Of a DNA stretch of 64,000 nucleotides, positions 43,500-52,119 are shown in pieces. A model generated the notes under the pieces. It did not search any database. It was not told the DNA's origin and saw only the letters and a program-made list of their open reading frames with translations. The translations under genes and the position numbers were made by a program. The stretch's first letter is position 1. The number at the start of each line of letters is the position of its first letter. The DNA comes from Flavobacteriia bacterium (GTDB taxonomy: Bacteria > Bacteroidota > Bacteroidia > Flavobacteriales_D > Crocinitomicaceae): NCBI GenBank assembly GCA_026391005.1, contig JAPLEV010000051.1, forward strand, positions 1 to 64,000, in the 5' to 3' direction.

Positions 43500-46400
43500 T
43501 TATTTCCAAAAACGGCTTAATGTCTTAGTATACGGAATCGGAACGGTGTTCAGTTTTTCCTGTAGTGCCTTCATTCGATTACTTATTACACCAAGGGAAA
43601 TGCTTAGGGCATTATATTGCTCTTCCGCTATTGCTTTATTTGCTCGATGAGTATTGGAAACACCCGCTGTATTTTCATATAGTTGATATTCCACCATTCC
43701 CATACGATCGTTTATACTTGGTAGCGTTTCGAATTCTCTTGAAGACTTGATCTTATCGCCCCAAAGAACTAAAGCAGCTTCATCATAAAGCAACTTCAAA
43801 GCTCTGGTTTCAGAAAGTAAACTCAATTCAGTATTTGGATAATTAATGAGAGTTGACTGCATTTCTTGTAACACATCATTTACTTCATCCAACCAATTAC
43901 TAGCATTGTTTATTTTCTGATTTAAAGCTGCTACATCATTTCGAAATAAAACCAAATCAGCAGGATCCTTAGCGAGTAATGTCTGATTGTTTAAGCCGTT
44001 AACAGTAAATGATTGCTTCGTAATTAACTCTTCAACTAGGCCATTTTGTACAAGGGAAATAGATATAAAATAGTTCCCTGGCTTCACCAAAAATCCATTT
44101 GATGTTGCGCCAATGGATGTGGATGAATTCGAACGAAGGTTCCAACTCATTCTCACAATACCTTTAGTCGGACTTGAAGTCAGTCGTCGAATTTCTTTTC
44201 CAGTTTGGTCTGTAATTACCCAAATCAAATTTGCGGCTTCATCTAATGCCTCCTTCCTAAGCTCATCGAAAGTTGGATAAAACACATCCTTTTTTTCTTT
44301 CTCTAATGCTTTTTCTTTCTCCTGTCGAATATCTTTCAGCGTTTTATACTCATCTTTAATGTATAATGAGAAAGTAGCACCAAAGGTAGGGTTACTAGCA
44401 GCCCACATGTTATGTCCTTGAAAACCTGTACCATCTAAGCCCAATGGATCGGCTGGAACATATTGCAAAGCTGGTTTAACAGGAAATAAAAAGGCCTTTT
44501 TATCCAAATTCTCCTTCGTCAAACTGCGCAAAGGTGAATAATTATCAAGTACGTAGAATCCTCTTCCAAAAGTTGCTGCAACAAGATCATTTTCTCTTTT
44601 TTGAATGTCTAAATCATATACCGCTGTGATTGGCAAACCACTAATTTTTGTCCAAACTTTCCCATTGTCGTTTGAAAAATAAGCCCCAAACTCAGTCCCA
44701 ACAAATAATAAATTGGGATCCACATGGTCTTGCTTGATGCAATAAACATTTCCGCGCTCCGGTAAATTAGAAGAAATGGAAGTCCACGTTTTACCTTTAT
44801 CATTGGAGGTAAACAAATACGGCTTAAAATCACCCTGACGTTGAGAATTAAACGCTACATAAACAGTATTTTCGTCGTGTAAGGATGCCGTAAGCATATT
44901 AACGCGTGTATTTGCCGGCACTCCAAGAAAGACATTGTATTTTGTCCAAGTACCACCATCATTTTCCGATACTTGAATTAAGCCATCATCCGTGCCAACA
45001 TATAAAAGACCTTTTTTCTTCGGCGATTCATCCAAGGCAATGACGTTTCCATAAATAGTTGTAGAAGCATTTTTCATTACCGCATCGATGGTCCAAACTT
45101 GATCCATTACTTCTAATTTATTTCGGTCAATTTGTTGACTTAAATCAGGTGAAACTACCTGCCAATCATCGCCCTTATTCGTAGACTTGAATAATTTATT
45201 TGCCGCAAAATACAAGGTGGAGGCATCGTGAGATGAAACAATTAAAGGAGCATCCCAATTCCATCGATACGCCTCCTCGCCTTTTCCTGGCATTGGCTGA
45301 ATCGGCACTTTCTCTCCCGACGCTTTATCATAACGAACTAACCAACCGTGTTGAGCCTGTGCGTAAACGATATTATTATTTGACCAGTCAGTTGCTGATT
45401 CGAATCCATCGCCACCATTCGTAATGTACCAATCTGAATTAAGAATCCCAGCTGCATTATTAGTTGCAGAAGGTCCACCCATTGAATTATTATCCTGCGT
45501 ACCGCCAAATATATTGTAAAAAGGAGCCGCGTTATCAGTGGTTACCTTATAAAATTGAATGATCGGAAGATTAGCGTAATACTTCCATTCTTTAGCGTGG
45601 GTATAGGTTTCATAAACACCGCCATCGCAACCCGCAATCCAATGGTTCGTATTTTTAGGATCTATCCAAATGCAATGGTTATCGACATGCTTATTTTTTT
45701 CACCCGTCGGCTTAAAAGTCTTACCACCATCTTCACTATGGTGCATATAGGTATCCATCGCAAAAACTTTATTTTTATCCATCGGATCAACAAAAATCTC
45801 TTGATAATAATTTCCACTGGTATTATAATCTCCTTGTTTTGACCAACTTTCGCCTTTATTTACTGAACGATAAACTCCTCCTTTCCCATATCGACCTTCA
45901 ATAATTGCATAGACATAATTAGCATCGCTTTCAGATACAGCCAATCCAATACGACCCATGTCTCCGGCAGGTAAACCTGATTTAATCTCGCGCCAAGTTA
46001 ATCCACCATCTGTAGATTTGTAAAGCGTAGATTCAGGACCACCGCCAATATATGTCCATTCGTGTCTTCTACGTTGATGAGCGGCAGCATATAAAATAGA
46101 TGGATTGGAAGGATCGATCGCTATTTCTGAAATACCGGTATTTTCTGAAACGAACAACGTGCGTTCCCAGGTTTTTCCACCATCGATCGACTTATAAACC
46201 CCTCTTTCTCCACCACTCTTCCACAAAGGACCATATGCAGCAACCCAAAGAATATTTTCATTTGTAGGATGGATTATAATATTGCCGATGTGCTCAGAAT
46301 TTTTTAATCCCATGTTAGTAAAAGACTTTCCTCCATCCAAAGACTTGTAAACACCATCGCCATACGCAACTGATCGTTGATTATTATTTTCTCCTGTTCC

Positions 46401-46736
46401 CACCCAAAGTGTATTCGGATTGGAAGGAGCTAATTCAACACAAGCAATCGAAAATGATCCTTGACCGTCAAAAATAGGCGAGAATGTGATTCCATGATTA
46501 TTGGTTTGCCAAACGCCACCACACGCAGCTGCCACATACCATTGGTCGTTATTGGTAGGATGAATTGCCAAATCAACCACACGACCAGAAGTTAAGGCAG
46601 GCCCCACCAAACGAAATGATAAAGCAGAAACAGTTGAAGCATCAAATAAGGAAACTGGCTTAGTAACAATAGGCTTGTTCTTTTGAGAAATACAGATAGA
46701 AGAAACAAACAATGCAAAGAATAATAGTTTATACAT
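43500..46736 (-). CDS. Sortilin/BNR-repeat secreted protein (VPS10-like beta-propeller)
   Basis: 1078 aa with a signal peptide (LLFFALFVSSICISQ). Residues about 35-750 are a beta-propeller with many Asp-box/BNR motifs (S-x-D-x-G-x-T/S-W/F): KSLDGGKSF, KSIDGGKTW, KSTDGGLTW, TSNDKGKTW. The C-terminal ~300 residues include a lysine/glutamate-rich helix and a beta domain (LVKPGNYFISISL). Homologues are annotated as glycosyl hydrolases or VPS10/sortilin proteins, but no glycosidase catalytic residues can be pointed out. No T9SS sorting domain is evident. Exported, single gene. Confidence 0.82.
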   Translation of the reverse strand: MYKLLFFALFVSSICISQKNKPIVTKPVSLFDASTVSALSFRLVGPALTSGRVVDLAIHPTNNDQWYVAAACGGVWQTNNHGITFSPIFDGQGSFSIACVELAPSNPNTLWVGTGENNNQRSVAYGDGVYKSLDGGKSFTNMGLKNSEHIGNIIIHPTNENILWVAAYGPLWKSGGERGVYKSIDGGKTWERTLFVSENTGISEIAIDPSNPSILYAAAHQRRRHEWTYIGGGPESTLYKSTDGGLTWREIKSGLPAGDMGRIGLAVSESDANYVYAIIEGRYGKGGVYRSVNKGESWSKQGDYNTSGNYYQEIFVDPMDKNKVFAMDTYMHHSEDGGKTFKPTGEKNKHVDNHCIWIDPKNTNHWIAGCDGGVYETYTHAKEWKYYANLPIIQFYKVTTDNAAPFYNIFGGTQDNNSMGGPSATNNAAGILNSDWYITNGGDGFESATDWSNNNIVYAQAQHGWLVRYDKASGEKVPIQPMPGKGEEAYRWNWDAPLIVSSHDASTLYFAANKLFKSTNKGDDWQVVSPDLSQQIDRNKLEVMDQVWTIDAVMKNASTTIYGNVIALDESPKKKGLLYVGTDDGLIQVSENDGGTWTKYNVFLGVPANTRVNMLTASLHDENTVYVAFNSQRQGDFKPYLFTSNDKGKTWTSISSNLPERGNVYCIKQDHVDPNLLFVGTEFGAYFSNDNGKVWTKISGLPITAVYDLDIQKRENDLVAATFGRGFYVLDNYSPLRSLTKENLDKKAFLFPVKPALQYVPADPLGLDGTGFQGHNMWAASNPTFGATFSLYIKDEYKTLKDIRQEKEKALEKEKKDVFYPTFDELRKEALDEAANLIWVITDQTGKEIRRLTSSPTKGIVRMSWNLRSNSSTSIGATSNGFLVKPGNYFISISLVQNGLVEELITKQSFTVNGLNNQTLLAKDPADLVLFRNDVAALNQKINNASNWLDEVNDVLQEMQSTLINYPNTELSLLSETRALKLLYDEAALVLWGDKIKSSREFETLPSINDRMGMVEYQLYENTAGVSNTHRANKAIAEEQYNALSISLGVISNRMKALQEKLNTVPIPYTKTLSRFWK

Positions 46737-46826
46737 AGCGATAAATGATAATAAAAATTAAGTGGTGCTAAAATTACAAAAAATGGATAATCTATCGGAA
46801 GACAATGGGATTTTTAAATCTAAAAA

Positions 46827-49472
46827 TTACCTCACTAAGTGAAAATAAGTAATGTCCTTTCGAATATCCCAATCAATTCCTATCATAGTAAATTGGACAT
46901 AATACACGCCTTCAACGGCATCAACGCCATCTACTTTACCATCCCAACTATAACTCAAATCATTATAATCAGCTATTTTTACGCCCCATCGATTATAAAT
47001 TGCCCCTTCGATAGACACCACATTTTTCATTTCAAAAAAATAAGTGTCATTATCGCCATCACCATTAGGCGAAAAAATATTTGGAATATTCGCCTCTATT
47101 GAATCCAAATGAATAACCGTAATATTTCCTTGCCAGACATCTTCACAATAGCCATTCGATGCTGTTAAGGTAATCGTAAATGTCCCGGTATCTGAATAAG
47201 TGGTATTGACATAAGCGGCAGTATTAATAGTTGTAATGTAATTATTGCCGAAGTCCCAGGTGTAATGATTAGCGTATAAACTCTCATTGTTTACTGCGAC
47301 GAATAAATTGGCATATCCATAAATCACATCAGGAATTGCCAAAGCGATGGGCTCTGGAATCACATCGATAAAGACCGAACTTGTTGCCGTGCAACCATAT
47401 AAATCAACAATAGTTAAATAAAAAGTAGTATCATCATTTCCTACCACAAAGACCCCATTTCCATTGATTCCATTACTCCAATAATAGGAATAGGGTTTAG
47501 TTCCACCATATCCACTTCCTTGCAGCACAGTTTCATACCCTTGACAAGCGACAATATCAGGCATTTCATTCGCATATAAAATACCTGGCTCAATGACCGT
47601 TGTGTCAATCAAATAGGTGCATCCATCGCCATCCGTTCCTATGATAGTATAATTGCCTGGTATTAGATTAAAAAAATCATTGGATGCTTGAGGAGCGCCT
47701 CCGTTTATCGTATAAGAAAAGGGCCCTTCACCAAATTGCCTTTTAATATAAATTCTTCCATCGAGCATCCCAAAACAACTCACACTAAATACGGAATCAA
47801 AGGTCAAGTAGATGGGTGGTTTGGCATCGATTAAAACATTTATTTGTGAAAGACATCCTAAAGTATCGGTCACATTTACCAGATAATAACCGGCACTTAA
47901 ATTCATGAATAAACCACTGTTTTGTGGTATAGCCAACGAATCCAAGGCATATGAAAAGCCCCCAGCTCCACCAAATGCGTTCACTTGCAAACCTCCATTT
48001 GAGCCATAACACGTGGTGGTAAATGTCGTATCTTCTTGCAGAAATAACATGTTTGGCGCTGCTAAGAAAGTCGACAAAGTAAGAAAACAGCCCATTTGAT
48101 CTGTAATAGTAACTGAATAAGGCCCAGGACTTAAGCTATCGAATTGACTACTATATATCGCCATTCCATTGTTTAATGAATAAGAATATGGACCTGTGTT
48201 ACCTAGAACCTGAATGATTATTTCACCATTTGCTAATCCCACACAACTTGGGGCTATAGGTACTAAATTCGCAGTAAAAGAAAGCGAATCAGTAATGACA
48301 GCATTAATCAATCCACTACAACCAATGGAATCGTTGACAAATATCGTATACGAACCCGCTGCTAAATTAGGAAAGGAATTGATAGGAGAAAAATTAATCC
48401 CATCTATTGAATAGGTATAATTTCCTGATCCACCAATTCCAAGAACAGTTAAACTACCATTTGCTTGACCACAAACTGAACTATTATTGGCAATTTCAAT
48501 AACGTTTAAAGCATTAGGAGAAGGAGAGATTAAAACCGAATCTACATAATTTAATATCGTTCCATTGCAAAGCGTATAATTAATGTTCGCAACGTAATTG
48601 GTGGGAACATTTGGACATACTAAAAGTGTGTCGTTCGTTCCAACAACGGAACCATTAACCGACCAATTGAAAGCGTATTGCGGCAAGCCCGCTGGTTTAA
48701 ATCGCCATGCTTCTGGTGATGTTACATTCCATGAAGGCGAAGTATTCCTACCTGGTGCTGAAATGCCGACATTTCCAGTTGGATTTTGAATTCCAATGAT
48801 TGCATTTCCACTATTCCAATTCGAGCAAGTTGGTTTGCTTGCCACATAAACTTCGATATTATTGGAAGTTTCGTTTAACACAATCATGTGCCGACTAGTC
48901 AAATTTCCACACGAAAAGTGACAAACAAAATCGTACGAGACAATGAATTTACGACAAGGTGCGGCTCCAACAAAATAGTAAGCAATATTACCACAAACAG
49001 AAGGAGCGATATCATGGTAAACTCCGAAGATGTTTCCTGCTGAAACCAAGGCTGGAGAAGGGCAATTACTTGAAAATTGTCCGGAAGAAATTCCACTAGC
49101 ATTGGCTAAATCAAAATTTAGGTTGCCATTTGAACCCACTAAAATTGAATTGTAATTCACTCCATAAAAACAAAAATTAAAAGGTAAGTTGATGGCAGAA
49201 CTCCAAACATCTCCCGCATTAACCGACAAAGCATTTCCTAAGGGTTCATTGTAAAGTATTGGTGGTGTGTGTGCAATTGATTCAACATTATAACTTGTAG
49301 TTTCGCGAAGATCAATAAACGCAGCATCTAAGGTAGTACAAGATTGATTGCAAAGCAATACCTGATTTACACCAGCATTAATTGAGGGACACAAATTACC
49401 AGATTGAGCAAATAAATTTGAGAAACTAATCAAAACCACAATTAGTGGATATAAAAGTTTGAACTGTTTCAA
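46827..49472 (-). CDS. SprB-repeat surface protein, T9SS type B
   Basis: 881 aa with a signal peptide ending in NLFAQ. A beta domain of about 270 residues comes first. Four to five SprB-type repeats follow, each with GNYTYSIDG-like, PNLAAGSYTI and V-x-D-x-x-GC elements. A PKD-like module has HYTWDFGNN. The C-terminal type B sorting domain is clear (NIFSPNGDGDNDTY, YNRWGVKIADYN, WDGKVDG). Resembles cell-surface adhesins such as SprB, though much smaller. It lies 11 bp downstream of a lipoprotein gene. Confidence 0.87.
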   Translation of the reverse strand: MKQFKLLYPLIVVLISFSNLFAQSGNLCPSINAGVNQVLLCNQSCTTLDAAFIDLRETTSYNVESIAHTPPILYNEPLGNALSVNAGDVWSSAINLPFNFCFYGVNYNSILVGSNGNLNFDLANASGISSGQFSSNCPSPALVSAGNIFGVYHDIAPSVCGNIAYYFVGAAPCRKFIVSYDFVCHFSCGNLTSRHMIVLNETSNNIEVYVASKPTCSNWNSGNAIIGIQNPTGNVGISAPGRNTSPSWNVTSPEAWRFKPAGLPQYAFNWSVNGSVVGTNDTLLVCPNVPTNYVANINYTLCNGTILNYVDSVLISPSPNALNVIEIANNSSVCGQANGSLTVLGIGGSGNYTYSIDGINFSPINSFPNLAAGSYTIFVNDSIGCSGLINAVITDSLSFTANLVPIAPSCVGLANGEIIIQVLGNTGPYSYSLNNGMAIYSSQFDSLSPGPYSVTITDQMGCFLTLSTFLAAPNMLFLQEDTTFTTTCYGSNGGLQVNAFGGAGGFSYALDSLAIPQNSGLFMNLSAGYYLVNVTDTLGCLSQINVLIDAKPPIYLTFDSVFSVSCFGMLDGRIYIKRQFGEGPFSYTINGGAPQASNDFFNLIPGNYTIIGTDGDGCTYLIDTTVIEPGILYANEMPDIVACQGYETVLQGSGYGGTKPYSYYWSNGINGNGVFVVGNDDTTFYLTIVDLYGCTATSSVFIDVIPEPIALAIPDVIYGYANLFVAVNNESLYANHYTWDFGNNYITTINTAAYVNTTYSDTGTFTITLTASNGYCEDVWQGNITVIHLDSIEANIPNIFSPNGDGDNDTYFFEMKNVVSIEGAIYNRWGVKIADYNDLSYSWDGKVDGVDAVEGVYYVQFTMIGIDWDIRKDITYFHLVR

Positions 49473-49483
49473 TTGGAGGGAAA

Positions 49484-50026
49484 TTAAATTTTCAGACCAC
49501 GAACAACCCGCTCTTTTCGCTTACTTCTTTCAAGTTTCTTTCGTGCCACCATTAAAACAGCACTTCGAGGACTGCCACGCAATAAATCTACCTTGTAAAC
49601 ATTGTCACCATAATTAATTTTAGGACCGCCCTGTTGAGCCCAATCTACATCAAAATAAAAACGTTTTGATGCATCAGACTTCGAAAAAAAACGCAGCACC
49701 CGACCATCTCCATTTTCAAAACGAACAAATATTTCACCTTTAGGACCATAGTGATCAAAGAGACAACGTGTACTAGCAGGAATGATGATGGATTCTTTTT
49801 CGCTGTTCGAACTGGAAACAAGGGTGCCATTTTGGGTGGTTACTTGGTTATCGGCTTTTAATTCTTGATTAAGAATTATCGTTGCAGAAGTAAAAAACTG
49901 AACCTTGCCCATTTTTTCATCTGAGTCTAAACCAAACTCTTCTTTGATTGCGTTTGTGTAGGGAACTTTCATCCCACAAGAAGTGAGAACTAAAATTAAA
50001 GAACTAATTATAAGAGTGATTTTCAT
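49484..50026 (-). CDS. Lipoprotein of unknown function, upstream of SprB-repeat gene
   Basis: 180 aa. The signal peptide ends at the lipobox LTSC (Cys about 17). The mature part is beta-rich with a basic C-terminal tail (RKKLERSKRKERV). Family not recognised. A TAATTTTG box on the minus strand at 50043-50050 could be the promoter of this two-gene unit. The linkage suggests a helper or anchor for the surface protein, but this is inference only. Confidence 0.72.
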   Translation of the reverse strand: MKITLIISSLILVLTSCGMKVPYTNAIKEEFGLDSDEKMGKVQFFTSATIILNQELKADNQVTTQNGTLVSSSNSEKESIIIPASTRCLFDHYGPKGEIFVRFENGDGRVLRFFSKSDASKRFYFDVDWAQQGGPKINYGDNVYKVDLLRGSPRSAVLMVARKKLERSKRKERVVRGLKI

Positions 50027-50105
50027 AGTATAAAATTTACATCAAAATTAATAAAACTCTTTGAATATATCATCCTTAGACATGCAAATGATTAAATTTG
50101 TGATC

Positions 50106-50735
50106 ATGAAGCAAGTATGTTATTTTTCGATAGCGCTATCAATCCTTTTTTTAATGGCTTGTTCGTCAAAAGGCGATGAGAAACCTAAAAAGTTTGACCC
50201 CTCAAAAAAGACAAATAGCGAATATAAAGTTGAAATAGTTGCTGGGCCAGATTCTTTATTATTTTGGAAAGAGCGTTACCAAAGTGACAGTGTTAAAATT
50301 AAATTTGATAGTATTTCTCCCTCCTTCACGCGTCATTTCATCGATCGTTTTAATGCCAAAACGTTCATTAAAAATAAATTATATTACGAAAATGATAGCA
50401 TTAACCACTTTAGGTGGGGCTTCAAAGATTCCACCGACAAAAAAAATGCTTTTTATAATTGGCTGGACTGTTTTGGAAAAGAGTGCAAACAAGTAAAATT
50501 ATATGAGACATTTAAATCTGAAAGACAAAATGCATTAATTTTCATCAGTCAAAAATCAATTTCCTATATTGCTGGGAGGCAAATTTTATCAAAAGATCTT
50601 TGGATGAATTTTGAAAAGACCGCCTTCGCTAAAGATTCATTACATCTTTTAATAGTTCAACAACCCGGAAAAAATGCCGTTTGGTATCGCTATCAAAAAA
50701 ACAAATTTAATCTTATAAAAAATGAAAATCGTTAA
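50106..50735 (+). CDS. Lipoprotein, 209 aa
   Basis: The track begins at 50061. The signal peptide starts at the ATG at 50106 (MKQVCYFSIALSILFLMACSS), ending with lipobox LMAC. TAAATTTG (50093-50100) just upstream fits a -7 box and overlaps the longer version, supporting the shorter start. The mature part is lysine-rich (KKFDPSKKTNSEYK) and of unknown fold. The 3' end overlaps the next gene by 14 bp. Confidence 0.72.
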   Translation: MKQVCYFSIALSILFLMACSSKGDEKPKKFDPSKKTNSEYKVEIVAGPDSLLFWKERYQSDSVKIKFDSISPSFTRHFIDRFNAKTFIKNKLYYENDSINHFRWGFKDSTDKKNAFYNWLDCFGKECKQVKLYETFKSERQNALIFISQKSISYIAGRQILSKDLWMNFEKTAFAKDSLHLLIVQQPGKNAVWYRYQKNKFNLIKNENR

Positions 50736-51051
50736 CAGAGGTTACCTTTCTATACTTCCTAGCGCAATGTTTTGGGAATGGGCAAACACAAATTGCCCAG
50801 CTGATAATTTATTATTTCAAAACGACGAACCCTCTATTTACCTTATCGAAGAGGATTTTTGGGAGGAGGATGCCGTTATTACCACTTACTTTTCTAAAAT
50901 TGCTAAAAGTGAATTTGAAACCGTTAATCCAAATAAAGAAACTTGGCCAATTATCTCGAATGCCGAGGAGTTTAATGCTTACTTTAGATACTTTTCTGGT
51001 AATATGGTATTTGATTTATTGAGTATTGGAATTAACAGCGAGGAAGTTTAA
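50722..51051 (+). CDS. Hypothetical protein, 109 aa
   Basis: An acidic, aromatic-rich small protein (FWEWANTNCPADN, EEDFWEEDAV) without signal or membrane segments. It starts inside the previous gene, so translation is coupled. Its stop shares a TTAA with the stop of the convergent CYTH gene. Family not recognised; considered real because of coupling and clean boundaries. Confidence 0.55.
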   Translation: MKIVNRGYLSILPSAMFWEWANTNCPADNLLFQNDEPSIYLIEEDFWEEDAVITTYFSKIAKSEFETVNPNKETWPIISNAEEFNAYFRYFSGNMVFDLLSIGINSEEV

Positions 51052-51527
51052 CATCGATCAATTAAATTAACATTAAGGTAAGCTGGATTTTCGGTAACCT
51101 CCTCGCCTATCCATTCTGGTAAAATAAAAGCAGTGTTTATTTCAGGCAATTCAATTTCAGCAAGAATTAAACCTTCCAATTTTCCACCAAAAACATCGAT
51201 TTCCCAATACAAATCATCCTGCTGAAGTAAATAGCGTTTCTTTATTAAGATTTTGTCGCAAAATAAATTCATCATTTCTGTGCCTTCATCAACTGGAATT
51301 TCAAATTCAAACTCATCCCTGCAAAGCGGATTACTTCCCCCTTTAATTGTTAAAAAAGCTTTATTATCAAGTAGTCTAATACGAGTACTTAAATTTGATG
51401 TTTTAAAAACATATGCTTGCATTATATTTTTTGGAACAATCTCTTCAATAAAATGCATTAGTGTGACGTTAACTTTAAATTTTCGCTCTATTTCTTTCAA
51501 TTTTTCAATTTTATCAAATTTATTCAA
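51048..51527 (-). CDS. CYTH-domain protein (triphosphate tunnel metalloenzyme-like)
   Basis: 159 aa. The N-terminal EIERKFKV is the CYTH ExExK-type strand, followed by RIRLLDNKAFLTIKGG and EFEFEIPVDEG, then the IKKRYLL and EIDVFGGKLEGLILAEIEL strands. CYTH enzymes hydrolyse inorganic triphosphate or thiamine triphosphate, or make cyclic AMP. The exact activity is not defined here. A short helical extension (MNKFDKIEKLK) precedes the motif. Confidence 0.85.
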   Translation of the reverse strand: MNKFDKIEKLKEIERKFKVNVTLMHFIEEIVPKNIMQAYVFKTSNLSTRIRLLDNKAFLTIKGGSNPLCRDEFEFEIPVDEGTEMMNLFCDKILIKKRYLLQQDDLYWEIDVFGGKLEGLILAEIELPEINTAFILPEWIGEEVTENPAYLNVNLIDRC

Positions 51528-51600
51528 TAATTTTATGAAATCAACGCAACAAATTTTTAATTTTACTCGTCAATTGAACCTCAACCTAAAAAACTACACC

Positions 51601-52035
51601 ATGCGTAATCTTATAGTACTAAGCCTAACATTACTTCTTTCTAGTATGAGTGCTTTTTCACAGAAACTTATCACTACAGTTATATCCCCTGCAAAAGTTT
51701 TTTATAATGAGGGGGGCATTACAATCTCTGCCAAAGAAGTGAATTGTTTTGATCCAAAAAGAAATGAAAATATGGTCTACCAATTATTAATTCTTGAAAA
51801 TAAATCTGATGCCATAATTAACTTAAAGGCGAAGCAGGAATTATATTATGATAACGTTTGCGTTACTTGTCCGAACGATGAATATAATTTTACCTACCAG
51901 TTAGATCCTAAAGAAAAGCTAGAAGGCACTTGCGATTTGGATTCACATGAATCGGTTAAAATATGGGACCATCAGGTAAATGGCCAATACAAACAAATTT
52001 TAACGGACTATAAACTACAAGTCGTTCGCTTTTAA
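51601..52035 (+). CDS. Small exported hypothetical protein, 144 aa
   Basis: The track ORF (51253) runs back through antisense of the CYTH gene. The true start is the ATG at 51601 with the signal peptide MRNLIVLSLTLLLSSMSAFSQ. The mature ~123-residue domain has four cysteines (VNCFD, NVCVTCPND, GTCDLD) and is predicted to be beta-rich. Family not recognised. Confidence 0.7.
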   Translation: MRNLIVLSLTLLLSSMSAFSQKLITTVISPAKVFYNEGGITISAKEVNCFDPKRNENMVYQLLILENKSDAIINLKAKQELYYDNVCVTCPNDEYNFTYQLDPKEKLEGTCDLDSHESVKIWDHQVNGQYKQILTDYKLQVVRF

Positions 52036-52079
52036 GTTTTGTTACTCCTTAACTAATTAACATTCTATTTCTTGCAACT

Positions 52080-52116
52080 TAATTTTGTGCTTTCGTGCTG
52101 ATTATTTATATTTTTG
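52080..52116 (+). promoter_or_regulatory. Candidate promoter boxes before the FlaA1-like gene
   Basis: Two TAnnTTTG matches occur: TAATTTTG (52080-52087) and TATTTTTG (52109-52116). The second has a TTG 21 nt upstream but leaves only 3 nt before the ATG, so the first may be the functional -7 box. Confidence 0.35.
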
Positions 52117-52119
52117 TAA

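Noticed and set aside
51253-51600. N-terminal part of the 260-aa ORF starting at 51253
   Set aside because: It is antisense to the CYTH gene; the signal peptide starts at the ATG at 51601.
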